Below are positions 34,603 to 45,600 of a stretch of 64,000 nt of DNA, in pieces. Source of the stretch: Crocodylus rhombifer (lineage: Eukaryota; Chordata; Crocodylia; Crocodylidae); the NCBI GenBank assembly GCA_038503035.1, contig JAVSML010024430.1, positions 787,248 through 851,247 on the forward strand, given 5' to 3'. The notes below the pieces were generated by a model, which was given only the letters and a program-made list of their open reading frames with translations, did not search any database and was not told where the DNA came from. Each line of letters begins with the position of its first letter. The stretch's first letter is position 1. The translations under genes and the position numbers were made by a program.

Positions 34603-35524
34603 ACCTGTGGCAGGTACCAGGGGAAAGCTGGTCCCTCTGTCTGTCACAGTCTATCTTGCCACCCCACCCCCTTAGAGTCCTCCTAGTCTCATTCACCTGC
34701 CATGCTTTGTTGGAAAAAAGAGTTAATATGGGAGGTGTCTTATTGCTGCTGAAAGCAGAAGATGAGAAGACTCCTAAAGCCAGGTCCCACTGCTGGTGGG
34801 GCTCTCTGTGCCAGATAGTACCCTTAGTTTCCTGGTCAGGTTGTTGCGTTGCCAGCTTCCTCCATCTCTGTTTCTCAATCCAGTTGCCTTGGGCTCTGGG
34901 CCACTCCCAGGTTTCCACTTCTCTGGAGCCAGAAGCCAAGACCATGGGCTTTGCAGTCACCTTGCTCAATGCCTTGCAACACTGCAGCAGGCCTATGGGC
35001 TATGGTGCAGCGGCTCCACCCTTCCCCATGGGAAGTAGGTTAGGCAGAGTCCTAAAACACTGTTCCATGGCCTCCACATCTCCCCTTGCAGCTGCTTCTG
35101 GTCCAATGGGTGCCACTGAAAAAAAAAAGATGGGGGGGAAAGGGCAGGGTGAAATCTCTATTTAAAGTTCTTCCTCTGCTGGAGGATAACAGAGTTTTTA
35201 CCTTGGGTGCTGCTCCACTGGCCTGAGGTCTAAAGAAACCAGAAAGAAAAGGGGAAACTACAACAAAACTTACTCCCCTTCCAGGATTACTTATTGTCCA
35301 TCTGGGCCTTCACTTGCTGTAGCAAAGACCATCCTGCTCCCTACAGTGGTGAGGGACCCACTGCACCTCTGTCTTTTCTGGGTGACCTTTTATCTGTCCA
35401 GGCCACTCCTCCCTTCTAGTCATTTGACTTACTGTGTTACATCTGGCCTTTGCTGGCCCAGAAGGTCCTGGTCTCCCTTTCCAGCTCTCTTTCTCCATTC
35501 TTCATAACAGGGATTTTGCTCCTT
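34603..35524. other. Unclassified ~0.9-kb segment inserted in the CR1
   Basis: CR1 sequence stops after AATTTCAGTGG and resumes at CCCCCTAGTTCTAG, so this segment is an insertion. CAGTG occurs at both edges and might be a 5-bp TSD, but the ends are then not TG...CA. An alternative LTR reading (TGTGGCAGG...TTGTTACA) gives no TSD. It contains an A-rich run at 35,119-35,130. Its identity is unknown. Confidence 0.4.
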
Positions 35525-35630
35525 GTTACAGTGCCCCCTAGTTCTAGTATTCTGGGACTTGATGCAAAACAGTTCCTTGTTTACTTGGTCCACACCCATC
35601 ATAATTTTATAGATATCTCTGTTATATCCC
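35525..35630 (-). mobile_element. CR1-type LINE, middle block
   Basis: CCCCTAGTTCTAGTATTCTG through ATAATTTTATAGATATCTCT to GTTATATCCC is the CR1 segment between the 34.2-kb and 36.6-kb blocks. It stops at the 5-bp target site of the solo LTR. Confidence 0.7.
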
Positions 35631-35827
35631 TGTCACAGAGCACTTAGGTGCCCTGCGACTGAGAACAGGGACAGCTCAGGAGAGGCCCCTAGCGGTGAGA
35701 AAGGGGAGGCGCAACTGCCAGACTCCAGGGCAGCACAGGTGCTGGTTGCTAGGGGAACCAAGGGGGTCAGCTGACAGGAAGGGGCAGGGCTTGGCCCCTT
35801 CTTAAGCCCAAGCATGAGGCCAGGAGG

Positions 35828-35922
35828 GCAGTTACTCCTCTGGCAGCCAAGGAGTGAGGAGCTCGGCCCTTGCCGTGAGAAGGCTGAGCTCCTCACTCCT
35901 TGGCTGCCAGAGGAGTAACTGC
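35828..35922. repeat. Perfect 37-bp inverted repeat with 21-bp loop
   Basis: Left arm 35,828-35,864 (GCAGTTACTCCTCTGG...GAGGAGCTC) and right arm 35,886-35,922 are exact reverse complements, with a 21-base loop. In an otherwise worn element this perfect match points to selection, recent origin, arm-to-arm gene conversion or a sequencing/assembly template-switch artefact. Confidence 0.95.
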
Positions 35923-36158
35923 GTTTGGCTGCATGAGTATCTGCGGGTTGCTGCCATGAGCGGGAGTATTTTGTCGGGTAGTGATTTTGACTGGATGGTT
36001 TTAGCTTTATGTTATAGCCTGGGGGCTTTGTCTTTTATGTTTACTGTTTAACCGGAGGACTGGGTGGAGGAGGCCTCATAGGGACACCACGGTAGCGTGG
36101 GGTTTCCTGGCGGCGGAGAGGGCACAGTAGTGTTTGGAGGCACACTGGCCCCAGCCCT

Positions 36159-36360
36159 GCAGCCCTGGAGTGAGAGGGGGCAGCAGGGAGCAGCCCTGGA
36201 GTGAGAGGGGGCAGCAGGAAGCAGCCCTGGAGCTATGGGACAGCAGAAAGCACCAGAGTTAGGGGGCAGCGAGGAGCCCCAAGAGTGAGGAGGGGGCAGC
36301 GAGGAGCCCCAAGAGTGAGGAGGGACCCCGAGAGGGCAGTGGGGCAGTGAGGAGCCCCAA
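36159..36360 (+). repeat. ~30-bp imperfect tandem array inside the solo LTR
   Basis: Units such as GCAGCCCTGGAGTGAGAGGG and GAGGAGCCCCAAGAGTGAGG recur about six to seven times with a period near 30 bp. The array is G-rich on the plus strand, and neighbouring units are nearly identical, as expected of a slippage-prone minisatellite. Confidence 0.8.
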
Positions 36361-36633
36361 GGGCAAAAAGAGGGCCAAGACGTAACAGGGCCAGTCAAGA
36401 TCCCACCAGCACTGTCTGCGAGGCTTGGGCTGTGGTGTAGGGAAGGACGAGGAGCCGCAGATAGCACCCCCTGTCATCGGGGCGCGTGAAAAAATGGGCA
36501 GCCTCCTGCTAATTACAGCAATCTATTAATTAAACAAGATCAAGGCATGGCAGGCGAGTAAGCAGGCAGTTCGCCCAGTACAGGAGGGTGGAGCCATACC
36601 CGGAGAGGCTCCAATCATGACATTCCTGTCACA

Positions 36634-37145
36634 ATCCCCCTCTGCTTTCTACTTTTCAAACCAAAGAGTCCTGGTCTTCTTTTTAATCTTTCTTGGTATA
36701 GCAACTGCTCCATGCCCCTGACCATTTTCGTTGCATTTCTTTGTACCTTTTCTAGCTCTACTACATCCTGTTGAGATGCAGACCATAACTGCACACAGTA
36801 TGCAAGAGGCAAGTGCACCTTGGATTTGTATATGGCATGATGATGTACTCCATTTTGTTTTCTATTCTAGTCTTAATTGTCCCCACCATTTCAATGGCTT
36901 TTTTGGTCTCTGTTGTACATTAAGCTGACATTTTTAGAAAACTACTTATAATGATTCCAAGGTTTCTTTTCTGAGTTGTAAAAGCCAGTTCAGAACCCAG
37001 CATATTGTATTTACTGAAGGTTATATATGCCTATGTGTACTGCCTTGCACTTGTTGACATTGAAGTTCATCTGCCTTTTTTTTTTTGCCTACTTGCTTAG
37101 GTCGGTGAGAACTTTCTTCAGCTCCTCTCCGTCAGTTTGGGTCTT
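36634..37145 (-). mobile_element. CR1-type LINE, ORF2 C-terminal block
   Basis: Minus-strand translation gives VQLWSASQQDVVELEKVQRN, then TKMVRGMEQLLYQERLK, a CR1 ORF2 C-terminal signature. It continues rightward (toward 5') through TTGACATTGAAGTTCATCTG, typical of this element. It is the upstream part of the element split by the two insertions. Confidence 0.8.
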
Positions 37146-37334
37146 GATTACCCAGAGGAATGTGGACTACCTGGAATAATTCACGGTTCACAAGGGTTGA
37201 ATTCCTTTGTGTAGCAGGAAATGTAGCTCACTCTTCTTATGTAATCTTTCTCTTTCTGATGTATTAGGCTCTGCCTTCAGCACAACCCTTCTTACAGAGG
37301 GTTTGTTTTTGTGGTTTCAAAACTGAACTGGGAA

Positions 37335-37990
37335 GGAGATGTTACGATTCACTCTGGGGCTCCAGGGAAGGAGCTGGGGGTTACAGATGACCATAAGCTG
37401 AATATGAGCCAGTGATATTCTTTTGGCCAAAAAAGCCAACAAATTCTGGGTTGTGTCAACAGGAGTGTCACTTGCAAATTAAGGGAAGTGATTCTTCCAC
37501 TCTGTTCAGCAGTGGTGAGGCCACATCTGGAGTACTTGGAGCCCCACACTTCAAGAAGGACATGGTCAGATTGAAAAGAGTCCATGAGAAAGTGACAAAA
37601 ATAATTAGAGGCCTGGGAAGCATAACAGACTGAAAGAACTAGGGTTATTTTGTTTGGAGAAAAGGACTGAGGGTGGATTTGATAAGTCTTCAAATACCTG
37701 AAGGGCCATTACACAGAGGATGGAGGCAGACTATTCTCTGTGGCTGTAGAGGACAGGACTAGGAGCAATGGATTCAGACTGCAGCAGAGGAAATTTAGCT
37801 GGAGATTTGAGGAACATTGGAACAGGCTACACAGAGCTGTGCAGTCTAACTCCCTGGAAACAGTCAAGAGCAGGTTGGATAGGGACTTGGCTGGGATGGT
37901 TTAGTCATGGACGGTCTTGCCTTGAACAGGGGGCTGGACTGGATGACCTCATGAGGACCCTTCCAGCCCTACTTTTTTGTGATTGTATGA
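37335..37990 (+). mobile_element. CR1 LINE 3' fragment
   Basis: A plus-strand CR1 ORF2 end (the GTGAGGCCACATCTGGAGTA region, then FKKDMVRLKRVHEKVTKIIR near 37,548-37,607) followed by a 3' UTR and terminus GGGGCTGGACTGGATGACCT, CCCTTCCAGCCCTAC, TGTGATTGTATGATC. It is head-to-head with the minus-strand CR1 that ends at about 37,145. Confidence 0.85.
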
Positions 37991-38724
37991 TCTGATCCGC
38001 ACTGAAATCTGTGGAATGCTTTTTATTGACTTCCATAGAGAGGCATAACAGCCAGAGCTGTGTCCTGAGTGATGGCAGAAGCTTAAGGGGCTAGGTGAGT
38101 TGTGGTGGCTGCTGTTCATGCATTTTCTCGAAGTGCGTGCCTGGGGCTGGTGCCCTGGTCACCCACTGCTCATTACACTACTGCTTCCATGGGTCAGGTC
38201 CCATGTAAAACAAACAAAAGAAACATGTGCATTAGATGATGTGCTATAGGTCACTCTCACGTCCTTCATTACAGTTCTGTCACAAAACAAAAGTGAGGAT
38301 TCAGGGTGATATTTGTGCCTGTGTGGGAACCTGACCTACAGATAGAGATAGCTTAACCTTGCAGAAAATAGAGCTTGCTTATTCATGGTCCTCCACCTCA
38401 AAACAAGTCTATTCCATACAGAACTTAACATAGTTAATGACAGCATTAGACTAACAACCCTAGGGCATTTTTTTTTTTTCTCAGAGATCCTACCTCACTT
38501 CCTCGTTCTGTAGGTGATCCCCATCCGAGTCCACTGAGTCTACGATCTAGCTGCTGACATTGGCTGCTTTCCGGAATTCAGTTTTCCTGACTCCTCCACT
38601 CCTGAATTTCGAGATGTTAAGACCAGATGAGCCATTAGGATTACTGAAACTAATCTCCTGGATATACTGAGCCACAGAATTTCACGCAGTGAGTTCTGCT
38701 TCAAGACAGTGCCATATAAAAGTA

Positions 38725-38930
38725 GAGCTGGCTGTTAGATGAGAATAGGAGAAGCTGGAAAGAGGAGTAGAGAAGGGAAATGGCATGGTAATGGAAGGAG
38801 CTATGATACTTGAATCAACATGCAGAGGAAAGAATGGAAAGCCAAGCAGACTGGTAGAAAGGTAAGGCGAAGAGAGTGTGGAGCAGGGACATGAGAATGC
38901 TAAATAGGAATTCAAGTGGAAGAAAGATAG
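38725..38930 (+). repeat. Unclassified ~200-bp dispersed repeat, copy 1
   Basis: Shares an ordered run with 47,688-47,885: CTGTTAGATGAGAAT, GGAAATGGCATG, ATGCAGAGGAAAGAAT, GAAAGC, AGCAGGGACATGAGAATG. A purine-rich strand; no end structure seen. Confidence 0.65.
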
Positions 38931-39627
38931 GGATACCCCAGCTAGGCCTGAAAGAACAAGAACAGATTCTGGAAGCACAATATAGTCATGCCAGCTTGGT
39001 TCTTTGAACAAGCTAAGTGGCTCTATTGAAAAGCAGGGTCTATAAGCTTGGGTGAACCTCTGTGTTACTATGGTGAGGCTCTTTCTAGTACCTGAGCTTG
39101 CTTGGTTATCTTTGCCAGGTACCAAACTGTGCCAGAGAGGTATACTATAAACTGACCTTCTTAGAAACATTTCCTTTCTGCTTCACACTCTCACTAAAGG
39201 CCCATCCATTTCCTGTTCCAGGCACTTTTAACTGCCCGTTGGGCTTCCACTACTGCTGGAGGGTGCAAACTAGCATCTCTCTCTCTCTAGCACTGTGCCT
39301 CCTTCAGCCATAAGAGCCATTTGCTTTGTCCAGCATAGTTGGCTCTCTATACCCTCTCAGTTGTAGGCCAAGCAGGAGAGATGAAGCAATAAAACCATTT
39401 CTGTAAATCAGACCTGGTTTTGCTGGATAGAGGAGGGGTGACTTCAGAGGTGAGGAAGCATGAGTTGTTGGCTTCTTGCTCTGGGCTGGCTTACTGTACC
39501 CAAGTGAACTCTGTCTCTATTTCTTTGAATCTACAGCTCAAGGCTCACTCTGTGCACAGATGAATAGAGTCAATTCCTTGGATGCCTAAGAGCGAGGAAG
39601 AAAAGCCCCTTTTGATTACTCTAATTT

Positions 39628-39660
39628 TTTTTATTTTGGGGGGGGGAGGGGGGGAGGGGT
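39628..39660 (+). repeat. G-rich low-complexity tract
   Basis: Runs of G broken by single A (GGGGGGGAGGGGGGGAGGGG), preceded by a T-rich stretch. G-quadruplex-prone. Confidence 0.85.
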
Positions 39661-41874
39661 TTGCTGGATTTAAATCAGACTCTTAAAGGGCCAGCTTGCA
39701 AATAGCTTGTCACATACAGTCAGGAAAGCTAGCTGGTATGCCCTGATGTAGTCCTAAATCATTTGCCTTTCAGCCATTGGTGACTACCTTGCACTTTTTG
39801 CCTGTATTGCTACATTCACTTCTGTCTTGGTGATACATACTTTATTACATATTAATTCATTAACTTCCCTTGCACTTATTTCGGTTCAACCTGTTCCAGG
39901 CACATCCAGCAAAACTGGCATGCTGCTGGTCCACTGTGTGTGAAATTTCTTTCTGCCAGCCTCTCACGTGGCAGGACATTCATGGAAGGACAGACTGCAC
40001 AGTCTTTCTTTTACATTTTCAGTTCCCTGTAAGCTATTCTTGTAGGGGAGGAGAAGAGGGTTGGCAACTGAGGGCCTCTCCAGCTGACTTATGACTGACT
40101 TAATGCTGTATCTGCAAAGAAAACCTCTAATTGTTCAGCTGTGGGTAGGCGACAAAAGGGAACTTGGTTTTAGTCACAGAGTAGAGTCCAGGACCCTCTG
40201 CACGAGACTTTCAGCTGTTCCTTTGGGAATGCTACAGTGGGAGAAAGAAAACAAAGCTGAGGTTTTGGTTTCAATTAATAATTTTTTGTATTCATGGCTT
40301 TTCACAAAGGCATTGGTTTCCGCAGTAACAAGGAACTGTGGCACCACTGTAAATCTTGCATGAAGTACTGTTTTTGTGGTACCCATTAATGTAAAAGCCT
40401 GTGCCAGCTCAGAACTGGAAGACACCTAGACTAGGTATGCACTTGTAAATGGAAAATGGAGCTCTGCCTGAAAAATTTTAGGCACTCCTGGGCCCAGCTA
40501 TTAACAAGCAATGAAATAATGGTGAAATGAGTCTTTCAGAATGATCCCAGGAAAATAAATGGGTTCAGTTCTGTTCTAAATGGGGAAAGATTTAAATGTG
40601 AAGAGACCTTCCACTCAGATGCTAATTGGTTCACTTTTCCCTAATTCTTTCACTGTCCCCTGGTTTGCCACGGATAAGACAACTGTAGCATTTTAACACT
40701 CCAGCCCTGTAATAAAACTACCAGGAACCTCTGAGTCTTGGGCTATGTGTAGCTTTTCATTAATATGCTCAAATTTTCTATAAAAGAGAAGAAGCGGATG
40801 CATTGGATTGTTACGATGTTTGTGAGCTTTTTCCACAGTTCTGTGTGTTATTCCCTTCATGAATAATTTCATCCCATAATATTGCCCTCCTGATAGCTTC
40901 CCTCTTCTTTCTGTTAGCCATTATATTTGCATATATTCTTTTGTTTAGTTCATTTTATTATCAATAATGATCTAGTACGGCCTGACCCAAAAGTCCACAG
41001 AAATTAGCAGGAGTCTTTCAAACCCCATAGTGCATAGGGTTTTACAGCAAATGGAGTTTTCCTGACAAAGACAGAATGCCTGCCTACAGGGCTTACAGAC
41101 TAATGGCACTACTGGGTACATAGGAGTACACAACAATATCAAAATGAACAAGTATAGAACAAAAAAGTACCATGAATACGGCAGCATGTGGGCACTACAG
41201 AATGGAGCACAATTGTTCTGGATCTTGTTAGTGCAGCAAAGGCACAGAGATGTGGAAGAGCTTTCTAGGCCACTGAAAAATAGCACAAAACAGTAACTAA
41301 GGGAAAAAAAGAGAAAGAGAGATGACAACGACGACTTTCAGGAGTCAAGCTGATAAAAAGTTTTCTATCAAATTTCAACTATTTGGCATTTGCTTTTTGT
41401 GTAAACTGATTATTTTTGTCAGTTGCCACAAAACAAAAGATGGCACTCTTATGTATAATTTATTTATTAAAAGTTGACCATTTATGCAGAAAGTTTTACA
41501 AAAAATGCTTTTCCTGATTTTTCTTGACAATTTTCTGAAGCGATGAAAATTTCCAGAGCAATCATAATTAGCAATAAAACTGGCAGGATTTTCCATCCAA
41601 CCCTGATGATAACCTTGCTGCCAGAATAATTATAAACAGAAAATCTGTAAAAACATATACGTTCATAATTCATGCTTAGCAGAAATCAAAGTGAGAAGTT
41701 AAGCTGTGAGTATGGAAAGGGTGCTGGAAGTAACAGCTGTGCATGACTTCAAATGATTAAATGTTTTTATTTCCTTCTGTGCAAAGACACTTTATCACTA
41801 CTATGGCCAACAAGTGACTGGGGTCACATTTCTAGTAGTGCTCAGGATCCCTAGAAAGACTCAAAAGCACCCTA

Positions 41875-42621
41875 GGCAGATCTAGGGGGTTGCAGTAGTG
41901 CACCTACACCACTATCCTCTCTTCCCCCTGATTCTGGCTCCACCCAAACTGTAAAACCAGCTGCCTAGGATGGGCAGCAGTATTTCTATTCAGGTAGTAC
42001 TGAAAGATTCAGTGGATTTAGTGACTCATTATAATCTGCCTAATTCCTGCTCATCTTTCTTCATTTCACAGGTATTAACAACTGTCTTTTCTTTTTAATA
42101 GTCTTGATGTTCCACTAGTCAAACTACCCTTTACTTTTTGCATTTCTGTTGTCTCTTAGCCATTCCTGGTAAGCCTCCCTCCTATTTCACAGCACTGTAG
42201 GCTGTTTTTAGCTACAGCCAAAGATCTCATCTCAGGTCTGGTAACATTAACCTGGGCGTAGAAATGCCTGACAAAAAAGTATTGGAGGCACTGTCAAGAC
42301 ACTCACGAAAGCCAGATTTTGTTTCATGAATCTGAGTAAAAGATGGACATTTAACTATAATGATGGCAGGACTAATAACACAATATCTTTTTGACTATTT
42401 TTGCCTAGTTTGTTTTAAAAAAAATGATTTATCTAGCAAATCAGTACACATTCCAGTAAAGTTGTATGTGTTTTTGCGTTGATCCTAAGCTGAATAATGA
42501 AGCGGTAGGCCCCAACCATATTAGTAATGCTTCAAGTTTCTCTTTAACTGGAGAAAAATGTGCTATATATAATGATGTACCACACCATTTGCACTCCCTC
42601 TTTCAAAATCCTAGGTCCACC
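41875..42621 (+). mobile_element. Unclassified 0.74-kb dispersed repeat, copy 2
   Basis: Full-length relative of 17,297-18,033 with many substitutions and small indels. Left end GGCAGATCTAGG; right end, reversed, GGTGGACCTAGG. The homology does not extend into the flanks, which argues against a simple segmental duplication. Confidence 0.75.
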
Positions 42622-45600
42622 TATATAAAGCACTATTAATATTCTGTTAGTTACTAATGAAAATATGTTTGTAGTAATAGCCCCTAAAATCTTTGGAACT
42701 CTAGCCTAATCTAAAATCCATGTATTGGTTGTTGCTAGTGGTGTAGGAAGTCTAATATACTGATTATTCTTCCCCATGGAACAATTCATCTGAACTCAAT
42801 AATGGCTCAGTTGGTCTGAAAAGCAGCTACTGCCCAAGTTCAAGTTTTTAAAAAAAATGAGTGCTCCACTGCAAGGAGATGAAAGAGGCCGGATTTGCAG
42901 AACATGCTCTCTGAGAATCATGCCCCATTATGACATGTCATGTGGGGCACCTAAAATGGCTAGTCACTTTTGAAAATCACAAACAAAGCACTACAGACTT
43001 CTGTCACTTTGACAACCAATGTATGACTTTCCAGTCTCAAGGCCTAACTCCCCTTCTAGTAGCTTGCAAGCTTCTCAGTTAGGAACTTTTAGAAGCTTTT
43101 GTTTAAAGATGCACTTCCTTGATATACTGTCCACTATTGCAACTAGGTGCCTGATCCCCCAAAGGTTTAGCTACATTGTTAATGTCTCCCTAATTGTGAG
43201 CAGATTCATGGAGAGCCTTTCTCCCTCTTTGTTTAGCACTATAACCATGCTTTCCCCCCTTTAGTTGGAGGGCTGCTTCCAGTGAAGCCTACCCTTCACT
43301 TAGTTGACTATGTATGCTCATTTTACCTGAGCAGCCACCAGCTGCCAGTTGAGTTGTGCAATAACTGAAATCCCTCAACCTTCCAGATAGTTCAGTACTA
43401 TTACATGCAACTTTTTCTGGGCTTTTTACTCAGGAAAAGTAGACATATTTAAAAAAATTATAGTAAATGCAGCCTTAAAAAAATAATTTCACTTGTCTGT
43501 GGAGGATCAGTTTTTATCTAGTGCAGTTTGGAGTTGCTTTGTTTGTTTTAATGAAAAGATTATCTACAATCTGTCTTAATCTCCTTTGATTTGTCACATG
43601 CCTGTAGTTGATTTAGAAGGGTAATACACATGTGCATTGTTTTATGCTGTAGACCATTGAGTCCTTCCAGAATGGACATATGAAGAAAAGAATGATAATT
43701 CCTCTCTCCTCTTTTTGGAAGAATTGTCTAAAGCAGGGCTCTCCAACTCCTAAATTTATAGGGGCCAAATGCCTGTCAGCCATACCAGTAGGAGCTGCAA
43801 CACCGTGAGGGCCACTCCAACATGAACCACAGGCAGTCCCCAGGCTGCATGCTGCTCAGACTCTGCACCTTCAGGTTCCCATCTGCAGGCTGCCCTTCCT
43901 CATGCACCACACCTATGCATCAGGCTGCTGTCTCCCCACAGCCAGGTTCAGGAAGTGGAAGTTACAGAAGGGAGGGGAGGACCAGAGACCCCAGCTGCTA
44001 ATGCAGCTGGAGTGATGGGGGGAGCAGCAGCAGGGTGGGAGCCCAGGGGACATATATCAACTCCTTGCAGCCTGCACAAGGCCCACAGCCCACCAAAGGA
44101 ACAGCTACTAAACAACATGCTAACAGTAAGCAATTTGTGTCAAATACCAGCTCTTCAATCTTCCTGGATTGGTGAGTACCATTGACATAACTAATGCCAT
44201 TTAAGGCTTTGACAAAAACAATGCCATTAGCTGGATGTGGGGCAAGCTGTACCAGTTTACGATTGACCTACTTGGCAATAAGAATGACCTACTTAGCAAT
44301 AAGAAAGTTGAAAGACAGAATACAGTTAACAAAGTAATAGGGGGATAGTTGCTGTGAAGGAACCCTTGGCATAAGCATATATAGAAGCTTGTCAATCACA
44401 TAGGAAAAAAAGTTGCAAAAACTTATAAATAGCCAAAGAAGAAACTTAACACTTATGAAGCTAGAGATGCAAACAACATCTAGGTACTGCAATTGCAATC
44501 CTCAGTGCTGTGACTGCCCGGTCCGGCAAGTCATCATGAAGCATTTGGAACACCTACATAAGGATGCTTTTACAGACTTCTCAGAATTTTGATATTGCTT
44601 AAGTGTTTAATAAATTGGATTTGAGACTGGAAGGCTGGAATAGTCTCATCAATCAGTTTATTCCATCTGTGCCACCCTTTAATCAAAGTTCAGTACAACA
44701 GGTGAACAACCTGAAAAACAGCCCTGGCAGCTGTAAGCTTGCACCAGCTATTTTCTGGTTTTGTAACACTTTGAATCCAAATTACAGTACCCTTAAAAAC
44801 ATCAGTGTGACTTACTTTACTACAGATTGTTTTAACATCTGGCACGGAGAAGAGGATTGGAATGAAACTCCTGGGATAGGAACTAGGGGGGAAGTAAGGA
44901 GGAAAGACATACAGGAGGGGAAAGAACAGGAATATTTCAAGAGTAATCATATTTTCCCATTAAGCAATGGTGACTTAGCTGACCCCCAAAAAACAAAGAT
45001 AACATCTATGGTGCTGATTCAGTAATTGCCTGTCTGGAGCTCATTGCACAATCAGGGCCTAAGTATTTCATTACTTCATTGAGTCATATGCTGTTGTAGG
45101 TCCTGTTCCCATTGTCATGATAGGAGTTCCATTGGGATAAGCAGGATAACTTCTCTGGGCTTCAAAAAACCCTTGCCTCAGAAGTACTAGCTTAGAATTG
45201 CCCACCAGAAGGAAAAAGTGTATATCAGAGCAGTCGAGCTGGCAGCCTCCAAGCTGCACCTGGCCCCCCAGGGGTTAACATGGCCCCTGGACTCCTGGCC
45301 CAGTTACCACTCCCTTGTTGCTGCCAGCAGAGGCTTCCCCACTCTCCTCCAGCTTCTGTTGCCTGCCCCATCCCTTCTCTGAGGGTCAGGGTGGCACAGC
45401 ACAGACTGGGGCTGAGGGAGCTCATGGTTGGAAGGCTCAGGGAGGAGCTGGCATGGCATAAGGGCACAAATGTGATGCAGCATGAATTGCCCTTTCCACT
45501 GGGTGGTGCGATACAGTGCAGGAGGGCAGCACATGTGGTGCAGGAGGGTCCCATGCAGCACAGCATGCGTCTCAGGAGCCAGGTGGCTCATGTGGTGTGA

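Larger units (their letters stand above)
35631..36633. mobile_element. Solo LTR, 1,003 bp, 5-bp TSD ATCCC, with perfect hairpin
   Basis: It begins TGTCACAGAG and ends CCTGTCACA, flanked by ATCCC at 35,626-35,630 and 36,634-36,638. Removing it restores an uninterrupted CR1 (TTATATCCC joined to CCTCTGC). Ends TG...CA with a 5-bp TSD fit LTR retrotransposon or retrovirus integration. Inside are a 37-bp perfect inverted repeat (35,828-35,922) and a roughly 30-bp tandem array (36,159-36,360). No gag/pol/env reading frame is present. A diverged relative lies in reverse at 20,850-22,284. Family and orientation are not settled. Confidence 0.85.
37991..41874. other. Unassigned except the 38.7-kb repeat and the G tract
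   Basis: No exon-like structure found. The longest frame (162 codons, minus, 38,682-39,170) is low-complexity Ser/Phe/Leu text antisense to the purine-rich repeat. Confidence 0.45.

Noticed and set aside
34656..35165. 169-codon plus-strand frame
   Set aside because: It sits in the unclassified insertion inside CR1, lacks a domain and ends in an A/G-rich low-complexity run.
38682..39170. 162-codon minus-strand frame, Ser/Phe/Leu-rich
   Set aside because: Antisense of a purine-rich dispersed repeat; the hydrophobic look comes from pyrimidine-rich codons.
17297..42621. Segmental duplication as the explanation for the 17.3/41.9 kb pair
   Set aside because: Flanks on both sides are unrelated and the ends carry short inverted repeats, which fits a transposon better.
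43734..44060. hAT element starting CAGGGCTCTCCAACTCC
   Set aside because: Only one plausible end was found; no partner terminus or TSD, so boundaries cannot be supported.
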